From: Candidatus Hydrothermarchaeum profundi
GTDB lineage: Archaea; Hydrothermarchaeota; Hydrothermarchaeia; Hydrothermarchaeales; Hydrothermarchaeaceae
DNA: 64,000 nt
Reading direction: 5' to 3'
NCBI GenBank assembly: GCA_002011125.2
Contig: MTMF02000009.1
Coordinates: 1,332,989 to 1,396,988, forward strand
Below, piece by piece: positions 33,013 through 41,788 of this stretch (its first letter is position 1; each line of letters opens with the position of its first letter). Below the pieces are notes generated by a model, which was not told the origin of the DNA, ran no database searches, and worked only from the letters and a program-made list of their open reading frames with translations. The position numbers were made by a program, and so were the translations under genes.

Positions 33013-33258
33013 ATGGAGAGGACATATATTATTCCCTTAAGGAACCCGAAAAGAGCTCCGCAGAAAAAGAGAGCTAAACTTGCAGTTAGGGAGGTTAGAG
33101 ATTTTATAGCTAAGCATATGAAAAGCGAGGAAGTGAAGATAGATAAGGCCCTCAATGAGCGCATATGGGCGCATGGTATGAAAAACATTCCATCCAAAAT
33201 AAAGGTCAAAGCAACTTCAAGGGATGATGGAAGCGTTCTAGTAACCTTGGCAGAGTGA
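33013..33258 (+). CDS. rpl31e: Ribosomal protein eL31
   Basis: An 81-residue protein: [28 protein letters not shown] and [17 protein letters not shown] are the eL31 signatures. It is located near the tunnel exit of the 50S subunit. GGGTGCTGG precedes the ATG. Confidence 0.95.
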   Translation: MERTYIIPLRNPKRAPQKKRAKLAVREVRDFIAKHMKSEEVKIDKALNERIWAHGMKNIPSKIKVKATSRDDGSVLVTLAE

Positions 33259-33262
33259 TAAT

Positions 33263-33925
33263 GTGACTCAGCTGATCTCATATAAGAGAAACCCTAATAT
33301 TGGGGTTATCGGTAGAGCAAATGATCAGCTGGCGGTATTACCTACGGAGTGTCCTAAGAGTTTTGAGGAAGCAGTGATAGAGACTCTAGATGTTAATGTC
33401 ATAAAGACAAACATAGCTGGTACAAGTCTTATTGGAACCATGATGGCTATGAATAACAATGGGATAATCTTGCCCTCACAAGTGTACGGCGAGGAAGTAA
33501 GTAAGTTGAAGAAACACGATATTAGTATTGGAATAATAAAAGACAAGTATACTGCATTAGGCAATCTTGTTCTTTTAAACGATAAAGGCGCAATAGTTGC
33601 TGAGGGATTCACCAAACGAGCTATAAAAACTATGGAAGATGTTTTAGGATGTGAAGTTGTTAAGGGTACAATAGCGGGCTACCGTATTGTTGGTAGTGCG
33701 GGTGTAGCTACAAATAAGGGGGGGTTAATTCATCCCCTGGCTAATGATGAGGAATTAGAGTGGATCGAGGGTATACTTAAGGTGGAAGTTGATGTTGGCA
33801 CAATAAATAGAGGCTCAGGATTCGTTAGAGCTGGGCTGATAGCGAACTCTAAAGATGTTATGATAGGTAATCTAACTACAGGACCAGAGATTACAAGGAT
33901 AGAAGAAGCATTAGGGTTGCTGTGA
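33263..33925 (+). CDS. Translation initiation/anti-association factor aIF6
   Basis: A 220-residue pentein-fold protein (five pseudo-repeats: NPNIGVIGRANDQLAVLP, TSLIGTMMAMNNNGIILP, TALGNLVLLNDKGAIV, YRIVGSAGVATNKGGLIHP and FVRAGLIANSKDVMIG). It binds 50S subunits and prevents premature joining. GTG start four bases after eL31; LX follows. Confidence 0.95.
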   Translation: MTQLISYKRNPNIGVIGRANDQLAVLPTECPKSFEEAVIETLDVNVIKTNIAGTSLIGTMMAMNNNGIILPSQVYGEEVSKLKKHDISIGIIKDKYTALGNLVLLNDKGAIVAEGFTKRAIKTMEDVLGCEVVKGTIAGYRIVGSAGVATNKGGLIHPLANDEELEWIEGILKVEVDVGTINRGSGFVRAGLIANSKDVMIGNLTTGPEITRIEEALGLL

Positions 33926-33935
33926 GGTGGTTTGA

Positions 33936-34121
33936 ATGGTTAAGGTTTATGAGATAAGAGGTAAATTTTTGATGGGTGAAAAATTTCAACCATTTGTTAA
34001 AGAATATCGAGCGTTGAACGAGAAGCAAGCATTAGAGTACGTTTATTCTAACCTTGGCAGTAAACATAAAACCCCTAGGAATAAGATAAAGATCCTTGAG
34101 ATTAAAGAAAAGGGGGAGTAA
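33936..34121 (+). CDS. rplX: Ribosomal protein LX (eL20/L18a)
   Basis: A 61-residue small basic protein ([23 protein letters not shown]...[14 protein letters not shown]), the archaeal LX form of eL20. GAGGTGG lies before the ATG. It is the usual neighbour between aIF6 and prefoldin alpha. Confidence 0.92.
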   Translation: MVKVYEIRGKFLMGEKFQPFVKEYRALNEKQALEYVYSNLGSKHKTPRNKIKILEIKEKGE

Positions 34122-34125
34122 AAAA

Positions 34126-34542
34126 ATGGAGGAAACTGAAAGAATCTTAGAAGAATATGAACTCTATAGAGCCCAGGCGGAGGTCTATCGTCAGAACCTA
34201 GATCTGTTAAATGCGAATATTCTCGATCTCATGGTTGTAAAAGAAAGTCTAGATCAGATAAAGGAGATAGGTACTGATAACGAAGTGTTGGTGCCAATAG
34301 GAGGAGGCACATTAGTTAAAGCGAAGATAATAGACACGGAAAAGGTGATCGTTGGATTAGGCGCTGATGTATCAGTAAAGAAGACTATATCAGATGCAAA
34401 GGGATATTTAGAGAACAGAATTAGCTGGATGGAAAAAACACGAAATGAAACCACGGAAAGGCTCCAATATATTTTATCAAAGCTTGAAGAAATCACCCCT
34501 AAAGTACAGCAGATCTTGGCTCAAGCTCAAGAAAGAGGCTGA
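34126..34542 (+). CDS. pfdA: Prefoldin subunit alpha
   Basis: A 138-residue protein with N- and C-terminal coiled coils (ILEEYELYRAQAEVYRQNLD and ISWMEKTRNETTERLQYIL) around a central beta hairpin (VLVPIGGGTLVKAKI, KVIVGLGADVSVKKT). Prefoldin hands unfolded proteins to the thermosome. ATG 34126 follows GGGGGAG; an upstream TTG-type start overlapping LX is rejected. Confidence 0.94.
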   Translation: MEETERILEEYELYRAQAEVYRQNLDLLNANILDLMVVKESLDQIKEIGTDNEVLVPIGGGTLVKAKIIDTEKVIVGLGADVSVKKTISDAKGYLENRISWMEKTRNETTERLQYILSKLEEITPKVQQILAQAQERG

Positions 34543-34546
34543 TTAG

Positions 34547-35443
34547 TTGTTTGGCTCTATTAAAGAGAAATTTTCTGATTTTACAAGGGCCTTACAAGGC
34601 GATGTTCTGCTTAGTGAAAAGAAGCTGGACGAGGTCCTTCAATCACTAGAAATAGCCCTGCTTGAAAGCGATGTCGCTTTTGATGTAGTGGAAAAGATCG
34701 TCTCTAAACTTAAAGCTGACCTTCAAGGGATGAAGGTAAAAAGAAGGGATATTTCACAGGTTGTAAGAGACTCCTTAAAAAGATCCCTCGTGGAAATTTT
34801 TGTAAAAAGCCAGAAGACACTGCCCGAGTTGGTTAAAGAAAAAAAATCTAGGCCGTATGTAATAGCATTTGTAGGCGTCAATGGTTCTGGAAAAACCACT
34901 ACTATCGCAAAAATAGCTAGGCTTATGATGAAAAGAGGATTCAGCTGTGTTTTTGCTGCGAGTGACACTTTTAGAGCTGGAGCTATCGAGCAACTTCAAA
35001 AGCATGCAGATAGATTAGGAGTAAAAATGATTAAACATTCAAAGGGAGCGGATCCTGCGGCTGTAGCCTTTGATGCGATTTCGCATGCTAGGGCTCACAA
35101 TAAGGATGTAGTGCTGATAGATACCGCAGGCAGAATGGAAACGAATGTTAATTTGATGGATGAGATGAAGAAGATCATTAGAGTCGCAAAACCCGATATA
35201 ACTCTATTTGTTGGTGATGCTCTTACGGGGAATGCAGCGGTAGATCAGGCTGAGATATTCAATAAGGCAATTAATATTGATGGAGTTATATTAACAAAGG
35301 CTGACGCAGATGCTAAGGGAGGCTCCGCCATCTCTATAGCATATGTAGTAAAGAAACCTATATTCTATTTAGGAACTGGCCAGGGATATGATGACTTAGT
35401 AGAGTTTAACCCTGAGTGGTTTATAAATGAGATATTATCATGA
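34547..35443 (+). CDS. ftsY: SRP receptor GTPase FtsY
   Basis: A 298-residue protein: an N domain followed by the G domain with GVNGSGKTTTIAKIA (G1), DTFRAGA, DTAGRMETN (G3), TKADADAKGG (G4) and LGTGQGYDDL. It docks SRP-ribosome complexes at the membrane. It has no long acidic A domain. TTG start with GAGG upstream. SRP54, often adjacent, does not follow here. Confidence 0.95.
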   Translation: MFGSIKEKFSDFTRALQGDVLLSEKKLDEVLQSLEIALLESDVAFDVVEKIVSKLKADLQGMKVKRRDISQVVRDSLKRSLVEIFVKSQKTLPELVKEKKSRPYVIAFVGVNGSGKTTTIAKIARLMMKRGFSCVFAASDTFRAGAIEQLQKHADRLGVKMIKHSKGADPAAVAFDAISHARAHNKDVVLIDTAGRMETNVNLMDEMKKIIRVAKPDITLFVGDALTGNAAVDQAEIFNKAINIDGVILTKADADAKGGSAISIAYVVKKPIFYLGTGQGYDDLVEFNPEWFINEILS

Positions 35444-35593
35444 CCAAGTTTTATTTTGAATTATTCCTAAACGTATTAATCTTTCTACAATTTCGTTAAT
35501 AATCTCGGGGTCTATTCCCAATTTTCCCGCTATTTCATAGGAATTATAGTTCCCCTTATTATACAGTTCCACAATTATTCCTTCTAATATCAT
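35438..35593 (-). CDS. Leaderless micro-HTH protein
   Basis: A 51-residue protein, IVELYNKGNYNSYEIAGKLG followed by DPEIINEIVERLIRLGII: a compact helix-turn-helix of winged-helix or FeoC-like shape. A TATATAAA box (plus-strand 35616-35626) lies about 25 nt upstream of GTG 35596 / ATG 35593, fitting a leaderless transcript. The stop overlaps the 3' end of ftsY by six bases on the opposite strand. Probably a small transcription regulator; target unknown. Confidence 0.65.
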   Translation of the reverse strand: MILEGIIVELYNKGNYNSYEIAGKLGIDPEIINEIVERLIRLGIIQNKTWS

Positions 35594-35701
35594 CACTTTA
35601 TATTTTTATTCGAGGATATATAAACCTTTATTGTCAACATACTTGTTCATGAAAGATACATCTATGATAATATTTTAAAGAGGAAAGAGTGATTAATTAA
35701 C

Positions 35702-36403
35702 ATGCGATACCTCCTCCTATTAATAATATTATTAGCAGGATGTGTTGGTAAGTCTGGAGAAATAAAAGATCAACAAGTAGATATAACCTTAACTACATCT
35801 GATGGCATAAAAATTGCCGGGACGTTTTATAGTTCTCAGAATGAGAACCCTAAGGGAGTAATTCTATTGCATATGCTTGGGAGAAACAGAGGTGACTGGA
35901 ACAACTTTGCAAGGGTTCTTCAGGATCATGGATATTCGGTTATTGCGATCGATTTACGGGGGCATGGTGAAAGCGAACTTGACTGGAAAAATTTTAATTC
36001 AGAAGATTTCAATGCAATGATTAAGGATGTTGAAGTAGCAGTTGAGTACTTATTTAATAGCGGAGCATCTGAGATAGATATAATAGGGGCGAGTATAGGA
36101 GCTAATGTGGCCTTAAACTACGCAGTGCTTGATAAGAGAGTTAAAAAGCTTGTTTTACTCTCTCCAGGCCTTGATTATAGAGGGGTTAATACTGAGATCG
36201 CTATAGGAGAATATGGTGAAAGGCCGATTTTAATAGTAGCGAGCGAAGAGGACGAATACTCTGCTCAGTCGGCCAGAGTTCTTTTCAATAGAGCTTTAGG
36301 TAATAAGCAGATAAAGATTTTCAAAGGTGCGGGCCATGGTACAAAAATGTTTTCTAATAAAGATCTAGAGCCTTTATTATTAGAATGGTTGGAGGCAGAA
36401 TAA
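35702..36403 (+). CDS. Alpha/beta-hydrolase lipoprotein
   Basis: A 233-residue protein with a signal peptide and lipobox (LLAGC, Cys14). The hydrolase fold has the oxyanion motif HMLGRNRGDW, nucleophile elbow GASIGAN, probable acid in ASEEDEYS and His in GAGHGT. It is likely an extracellular esterase or peptidase-like enzyme anchored by lipid. It overlaps the next gene by one base. Confidence 0.85.
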   Translation: MRYLLLLIILLAGCVGKSGEIKDQQVDITLTTSDGIKIAGTFYSSQNENPKGVILLHMLGRNRGDWNNFARVLQDHGYSVIAIDLRGHGESELDWKNFNSEDFNAMIKDVEVAVEYLFNSGASEIDIIGASIGANVALNYAVLDKRVKKLVLLSPGLDYRGVNTEIAIGEYGERPILIVASEEDEYSAQSARVLFNRALGNKQIKIFKGAGHGTKMFSNKDLEPLLLEWLEAE

Positions 36404-36747
36404 TGAGACAGATTATGGTGTCAGAAAGTACTTTCAGGAAGTTAATTGAATTAAAAAATCATTGGTCTTTTCAGCAGGGCAGAGTTACAAATCCCGAGGT
36501 ATTGAGGATTCTTAATAAAGTGAAGAAGGAAATCTTCGGTTATACAGATTCAACTCCTCCTAGGGAGATTGAAGAGATATGTAAAAAGAAAAGTAGAGAA
36601 CAATTGGAAATGGAAAGGGAGAGATTTACAGAAGCTTATCAAAAGCTCTTAGTCTCTGGATATGACTTTGAGCCTGAATATACCTTGGATGAGCATATTA
36701 GAAGGATGCTGGAGTTAATAGATGAGGAGAAAGAAATTTATCTATAG
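36403..36747 (+). CDS. Unknown soluble protein
   Basis: A 114-residue charged helical protein starting MRQIMVSESTFRKLIELK, with GGAGG seven bases before ATG 36403, which shares its A with the previous stop. The N-terminal part resembles short DNA-binding or antitoxin-like openings (VSESTFRKL), but no family is recognised. It is co-transcribed with the lipoprotein hydrolase. Confidence 0.65.
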   Translation: MRQIMVSESTFRKLIELKNHWSFQQGRVTNPEVLRILNKVKKEIFGYTDSTPPREIEEICKKKSREQLEMERERFTEAYQKLLVSGYDFEPEYTLDEHIRRMLELIDEEKEIYL

Positions 36748-36749
36748 TT

Positions 36750-36757
36750 TTTTTATC
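36750..36757 (+). terminator. T-run terminator after the hydrolase operon
   Basis: A run of T residues directly after the stop codon at 36747, the archaeal type of termination signal. No strong stem precedes it. Confidence 0.4.
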
Positions 36758-37117
36758 ATCTTTCTATAAGCTTATTGTAGCGTCTAGATGTAAGTAAAAC
36801 GATTAACCGGAATGCGAAAAAGAATTCATAAGCTAGGTGAAGAAAATTGTTGAAAAAATGGCAGATTATTTTACTAGATCGCTTTCCGATTGATTTTATT
36901 AATGATTTCTGAAGTATTACTAGGCGTAAATAATTTTCTTAGCATAAGAATAACTATAACTGGCCCTCAATATAGAGCCGGATATTTAAATTTTTCACCG
37001 GTGACTTTAAATATTAGGAGATGAAATCAAAACTTCAAAGAAGTTGGAAAACCAGAAGATTAGGCCTGGAGTCTAATTTTTCCTAGTTTTTTCGGCTTCT
37101 AAAAAGGTGTGTATAAA
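36758..37117. other. 360-bp non-coding leader region with alternative hairpins
   Basis: No gene longer than about 21 codons is visible. Two TATA-like boxes occur (GATATTTAAAT at 36981 and CTTTAAATATT at 37005). Downstream, GGAAAA (37046-37051) pairs with TTTTCC (37078-37083) and ATTAG (37059) with CTAAT (37073); CCAG (37052) can instead pair with CTGG (37066). T-runs follow at 37078-37092. This looks like a structured leader or attenuator before the zinc-ribbon gene. Confidence 0.35.
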
Positions 37118-37387
37118 ATGGAAGATACGACGTTAGTATGTGTGGAATGTGGAGAAGAGTTTACCTTCTCTGCCGACGAGCAAGAATTTTACATGAGTAA
37201 GGGGTTCATGACCCCGAAAAGGTGTAAGCCCTGTAGAAATAAGATGAAATCTCGTAGAAGAGGTTATGGAGAAAGGAGAATGTATTCGGCGGTATGCGCT
37301 GACTGCGGTATGGAAACGCAGGTTCCTTTTAAGCCTAGAGATGACCGTCCGGTATACTGCAGGGATTGTTACCAGAAAAGAAGGTAG
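37118..37387 (+). CDS. Double zinc-ribbon protein (CxxC-x17-CxxC)
   Basis: An 89-residue protein with two zinc ribbons. The first pairs CVECGEEFTFSADEQEFY with CKPC. The second is CADC, exactly 17 residues, then CRDC, the CxxC-x17-CxxC pattern. A basic linker (RNKMKSRRRGYGERR) joins them. ATG 37118 is chosen with AAGGTG upstream. A nucleic-acid-binding role is likely but not demonstrated. Confidence 0.8.
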   Translation: MEDTTLVCVECGEEFTFSADEQEFYMSKGFMTPKRCKPCRNKMKSRRRGYGERRMYSAVCADCGMETQVPFKPRDDRPVYCRDCYQKRR

Positions 37388-37569
37388 ATTAGCTATTTTG
37401 TAAACCGCTAGATTGTCAATTTAAAGTTGAGAGCATTAGCAAGAGAAAGCTCTACTAAAGAAATTTGACTAAGCTAGATTTATAATTAGCTTTTTTTATA
37501 TATTTATATTGAAAACCTTTTTAATTAGATTGTTTCTGTAATAGTACTGGAGAGCGTTTGGAGGAAATA

Positions 37570-38505
37570 ATGGAAAGGGAGATATCACTCAGGGAGTATA
37601 TCTTAGGGATATTTCTAATGAGCATGGGATTTCTATTGAATATCTTATACTGGGGTACCGAATTGCTAATACGTGGTAAGAGTCCTTATGAAGATTTTAT
37701 TGAGGATCCTGTTTCTCATACGTTCATCATCCTTGCAATACCGATGATGATGCTCGTAGGGTACCTATTCATAAGAGAGCGTAAAATGAGGATCCGCCTA
37801 AGAGAGGCCAATAACTTTAAAGACCTCTTCACTGATATCCTGAGTCATGATCTGTTAAATCCGGCAGGAGTTATCAAAAATGCTACAGAGCTGTTATTGG
37901 ATGACTTACCGGAGAGAAAAGAGGCAAAGGTGATAAAGAGAAGTACGGAAAGACTCATAGAAACTATAGAAAACGCTGCAAAGCTCTCTAAGCTCAAGTC
38001 TATTAAAGAAATGGAAAAGGAGATTATAGATTTGAGTAAGATTATAGAGGAAGCTATATCTGAGATGTCTCCTCTAGTCGATGAAGCAGGAATGGTTCTG
38101 GAGAATAAGGTTACTAAACCTCTCCCTGTATACGCTAACCCGTTTATTAAAGATGTCTTCACTAACCTCATCGGCAATGCTGTGAAATATGCTTCTACTG
38201 GTAAAAGGATTATAATAGATTCTGAAGAAAAAGGCAGTAGGGTTAGAATACTAGTTAAAGATTTTGGCCCTGGAATAAAAGATGAAGATAAAGAATACAT
38301 ATTCAGCCGGTTCAAAAGAAGAGAACGAAAGGGAGTTAAAGGTACTGGTCTTGGTCTAGCTATCGCTAGAAATATTGTCAAGCAACATAATGGCAAGATA
38401 TGGGTAGAAGATAATTGGGTAGAATATCGTGATGAAGAAGGGCAAGTTCGTAGGAGGAAACAGGGGAGCATCTTTGTTATAGAATTACCCAAAGCTAAAA
38501 GTTAG
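37570..38505 (+). CDS. Membrane sensor histidine kinase
   Basis: A 311-residue kinase with two N-terminal membrane helices (about residues 12-30 and 50-68) and almost no extracellular loop. The H box is DILSHDLLNPAG, the N box FTNLIGNAVKYA, the G boxes KDFGPGI and GTGLGLAIARNIV. ATG 37570 follows GGAGG. No response regulator is adjacent. It converges on the second kinase. Confidence 0.9.
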   Translation: MEREISLREYILGIFLMSMGFLLNILYWGTELLIRGKSPYEDFIEDPVSHTFIILAIPMMMLVGYLFIRERKMRIRLREANNFKDLFTDILSHDLLNPAGVIKNATELLLDDLPERKEAKVIKRSTERLIETIENAAKLSKLKSIKEMEKEIIDLSKIIEEAISEMSPLVDEAGMVLENKVTKPLPVYANPFIKDVFTNLIGNAVKYASTGKRIIIDSEEKGSRVRILVKDFGPGIKDEDKEYIFSRFKRRERKGVKGTGLGLAIARNIVKQHNGKIWVEDNWVEYRDEEGQVRRRKQGSIFVIELPKAKS

Positions 38506-38542
38506 TCTAATACTATATACCGATAAAGTTTGTAGAAGAGCA

Positions 38543-40891
38543 TTATAAAGGCAGCGAGAAAGTAAATTTTGTACCTTTCCCAACTTCACTTTCAATCCAT
38601 ATTTTCCCTTTGTGAGCTTCTATGATGTCTTTAGCTACTGCGAGCCCCATCCCAGTCCCACCGTACCTCCTAGTTGATGTAGCATCTATCTGAAATAGGG
38701 GCTCGAAGATTTTTTTATGATACTTCTCCGGAACGCCGGGTCCGGTGTCTTCAACACAGATTTCTATCTCCCTCTCTTTTTTCATTGCGGTTATCCTCAC
38801 TACTCCCCCCTTTCTGTTAAACTTTATTGCATTATTAATTAGATTCCGTAAAACTTGTACAATTTTATCTTCGTCAGCCGCTATTTCAGCCTCTGCCGGC
38901 ACATTTACTTTTATTGAAATCTCTTTTCGTTTAGCTTCTAATTCTAATTCTGAGATAGCTCTCCTAACTACTTTAGTGAGGTTTATGGCTGTATACACGA
39001 GATGCGTTCTACTTTTATGTTTTCTACCAGCTTCGACTAGGTCCTCGACAATTAGGTCCTGCTTTCGTAGAGCATCTAGAGCTTTAGCGAGTAGTTTATT
39101 TCTCAGCTCTCTATTTTCTTCCTCCATAGCTAGTTCAATCGTGCCCTTAGCAATAGTGATAGGCGTTCTTAGCTCATGACTCACGTTGGCTATAATGTCA
39201 TCCTTAACTTTACCTAGAGATTTTAGCTCGTTATACGCTAGCAATAGGTTTTCCTCTGCTCGCTTTTTCTCGGTTATATCTTCAATCAGGAGTATGGCTC
39301 CATTAAATCTCTTATTCCGATAGAGCGGCACTCCTCGCAATTTTAAAAAAGTTTCTTTACCATAGATAGACTTGAAGGGAGTTTCAATAAAAATCTCTTC
39401 TCCGTTTAATAATCTCTCAAACTCTTCCGCAATCCCTATACTAACGAGGGAGGGTACTCTTCTAATATCCATTCCCATTGCTTTGGATTCTTCTCCTTCA
39501 GGAACTCCCATAATCCTCTTAGCTGCAGCGTTCTCATATATTAGGCGCATATCCTTATCTAGTCTTAGGATACCTAGGGGGGACTTTTCAACTATCTCTT
39601 CGTTAAAGTTTTTAATAAATAGGATCTCTTCATAGGCGCGGTGAAGTTCTCTCTCAGCTTTTTTTAGTGTCGTTATATCTCGTAAGGATAGATGATACGC
39701 AGGCTCGTTATTCCATATGGTTTCTACGACTTGCATCTCTGTGATCTTTTTTTCTTTTTTATGAGGAACACCGACTTCTATAACTTCTTCTGAGACTACT
39801 GGAAATCCAAAGTCTTCTCCGATGAGGTCTTCTGGTTTTTTACCAAAAAGTATTCCTGCGCTTTTATTTGCAAAGCGTATAATACCCCTTTTATCAACAA
39901 TTAAAATAGCGTCAGCGCTCTTTTCAACTAGCGTTCGATATCTGGTTTCGCTCTGTTGTAATGCGTCTTTTACGTGTTCACGTTCTACGTTACTTCGTAG
40001 CACTTTAATACCGAAGGATAGGCTAGATGCTAGGTTTTCCAGTAACTCTACCTCAGTTTTATCGAAGGAATCAGTTCTTTGAGAATAGATATTCAAGGCT
40101 CCAATTACGTTTCCGTCAATAGCTAGTGGAAGAGCAATAGAAGATACATAGTCATGTTTTACGGCAGCATTCCGCCATGGCTTATAATGAGGCTCAGTTA
40201 AAATATTCTTAATTATACATGTCTTTTTCTCCCGGATAGCGGTACCTGTTGGGCCTTTACCTGTCTCTTTATCTCCCCATGTTATCCTGATCTTATCTAA
40301 ATAGCTGTCTTCATAACCAAACCAAGCTATAGGCTGCACGGTCTTTCTTATATCTTGCTTAGCAAAGCCGATCCAAGCTAGTCGGTACCCTCCTTCTTCA
40401 ACGATGATCCTACAGATCTCTCTTAAAAATTCTTTTTCTTCCTTTGCCTGAGCAAGTGCCTGATAGCACTTGCTAATCACTTTAAATGCTCTACCGGTTT
40501 TTTCTAGATCTCTTTTTACTCTCATATGTTCAATAGCGCAGTTAATAGCATGCTGTAGCCTAACGCCACTGACCGGCTTAACTAGATAACAATCAGCACC
40601 CGCTCGTATTGATAGAATACCTAACTCTGGTTTGTTTCGAGCTACAATAATAACAAGGGGTTTATCCGGATGTTGTCTTCGAATTTGAAGTATCTCGCTA
40701 AGTTGATTGTTTTGTCTAAGATTTAATAATAATAGGTCAAAATCCTCCGTTACTAGGGGACCTTCTCCATCTGAGAAGCGGCTAATACGAGTAACTGAAA
40801 TATCGGCAGGTAATGTCTTTTGAATTATTCTGAAGTCGGTAGCGTCGACTCCGATTAAAAGAGTTTTTAGAGTTTTACTCATCCAAGCCAT
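38543..40891 (-). CDS. Soluble multidomain histidine kinase (REC-like/GAF/PAS/PAS/HisKA/HATPase)
   Basis: A 782-residue protein. Residues 1-125 form a receiver-like domain in which the usual phospho-acceptor Asp is Asn (DLLLLNLRQNN). It is followed by a GAF domain (about 150-310, GPTGTAIREKK), two PAS domains (about 325-430 and 435-560), HisKA with NVSHELRTPIT and HATPase with LRNLINNAIKFNRK, EDTGPGV and GGTGMGLAVAKDI. It has no membrane helix. Such kinases are common in Methanosarcinia. The partner is unknown. Confidence 0.9.
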   Translation of the reverse strand: MAWMSKTLKTLLIGVDATDFRIIQKTLPADISVTRISRFSDGEGPLVTEDFDLLLLNLRQNNQLSEILQIRRQHPDKPLVIIVARNKPELGILSIRAGADCYLVKPVSGVRLQHAINCAIEHMRVKRDLEKTGRAFKVISKCYQALAQAKEEKEFLREICRIIVEEGGYRLAWIGFAKQDIRKTVQPIAWFGYEDSYLDKIRITWGDKETGKGPTGTAIREKKTCIIKNILTEPHYKPWRNAAVKHDYVSSIALPLAIDGNVIGALNIYSQRTDSFDKTEVELLENLASSLSFGIKVLRSNVEREHVKDALQQSETRYRTLVEKSADAILIVDKRGIIRFANKSAGILFGKKPEDLIGEDFGFPVVSEEVIEVGVPHKKEKKITEMQVVETIWNNEPAYHLSLRDITTLKKAERELHRAYEEILFIKNFNEEIVEKSPLGILRLDKDMRLIYENAAAKRIMGVPEGEESKAMGMDIRRVPSLVSIGIAEEFERLLNGEEIFIETPFKSIYGKETFLKLRGVPLYRNKRFNGAILLIEDITEKKRAEENLLLAYNELKSLGKVKDDIIANVSHELRTPITIAKGTIELAMEEENRELRNKLLAKALDALRKQDLIVEDLVEAGRKHKSRTHLVYTAINLTKVVRRAISELELEAKRKEISIKVNVPAEAEIAADEDKIVQVLRNLINNAIKFNRKGGVVRITAMKKEREIEICVEDTGPGVPEKYHKKIFEPLFQIDATSTRRYGGTGMGLAVAKDIIEAHKGKIWIESEVGKGTKFTFSLPL

Positions 40892-41083
40892 CTCATAGTA
40901 TTATATATTGCAGGTTTCCTAGATATCTATTTACCCCTACTCACTTTTAATATACTAATCCTAAATTTTTATTATTATATATCTCTTCATGTTTAACCAT
41001 TTATGCTTTTTCTTTAGTGTCAATATATAAAAGAGCTATAAATCAATATAGCTTTCAATAATCAGTACAACAAGTGAGATCAT

Positions 41084-41788
41084 TCAGTGCTCCATTTTTT
41101 TCTTTAATGCAAATATAAATCCAGTCATAACCATTAGAAGATAGAATGCTCCTGCTTTATAAGGAATTCTTTTGGTTTGGATCTCAATAGAAAAATTAGG
41201 ATTTCGCCTAGCACTAAGATTTATTTTGACCGTGTTTTCTCCCTCATTATACACACAGTTAACGCAACTAACCTTTTTAACATCAGCTGAGATCCTTATT
41301 TTTCCTTCGATCCCCCCATATATATAGACGGGATTTCTATCCGCTTCAATGCTTATAGGAAGATAAAAGTAATACGTGTCCCCCCACAGTCTCCTACTAA
41401 ATCCCCTAATCCTCGTGGGGTACTCCATCTTAGCGGATATAATTGCGCTTTGGTTTCCCATCAAGACTACCGGAACTCTATACTCCGTTCTAAACTCGTC
41501 CTCATAAATAATATCCGGGTTGACACTCTGATTGTTTAAATGAATCTCCAATAAGTCGGGCTTACCATTAAAACTATATCTTAAAGCTATCCTCATTTCT
41601 TGACTATAAGGGTTAGATAAGACATATTCATGTTCTAAAATCGTCTTGAATAAAGTTAGCTCCCCCGATACTCTCGCACTCCCCAAGATCTCAATACCCT
41701 CTACCGGTACCGGTTCCCTCACTAATATCGGTTGAGCCATAACTCCTGCAATCAAGATGAGTAATGGTAATAAAACAACCCGTTTCAT
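41084..41788 (-). CDS. Secreted, membrane-anchored protein of unknown function
   Basis: A 234-residue protein with an N-terminal signal peptide (residues 2-18), a beta-rich extracellular domain with several N-glycosylation sequons (NQS twice) and the Cys pair CVNC, and a C-terminal membrane helix (YLLMVMTGFIFAL) with a KKK tail. It starts directly after the SpoIIM-like gene on the same strand. The pair may form an envelope complex. No family recognised. Confidence 0.75.
   Translation of the reverse strand: MKRVVLLPLLILIAGVMAQPILVREPVPVEGIEILGSARVSGELTLFKTILEHEYVLSNPYSQEMRIALRYSFNGKPDLLEIHLNNQSVNPDIIYEDEFRTEYRVPVVLMGNQSAIISAKMEYPTRIRGFSRRLWGDTYYFYLPISIEADRNPVYIYGGIEGKIRISADVKKVSCVNCVYNEGENTVKINLSARRNPNFSIEIQTKRIPYKAGAFYLLMVMTGFIFALKKKMEH

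Noticed and set aside
37021-37086. 21-codon peptide MKSKLQRSW...
   Set aside because: The start directly touches GGAG without a spacer; kept only as part of the leader-region finding.
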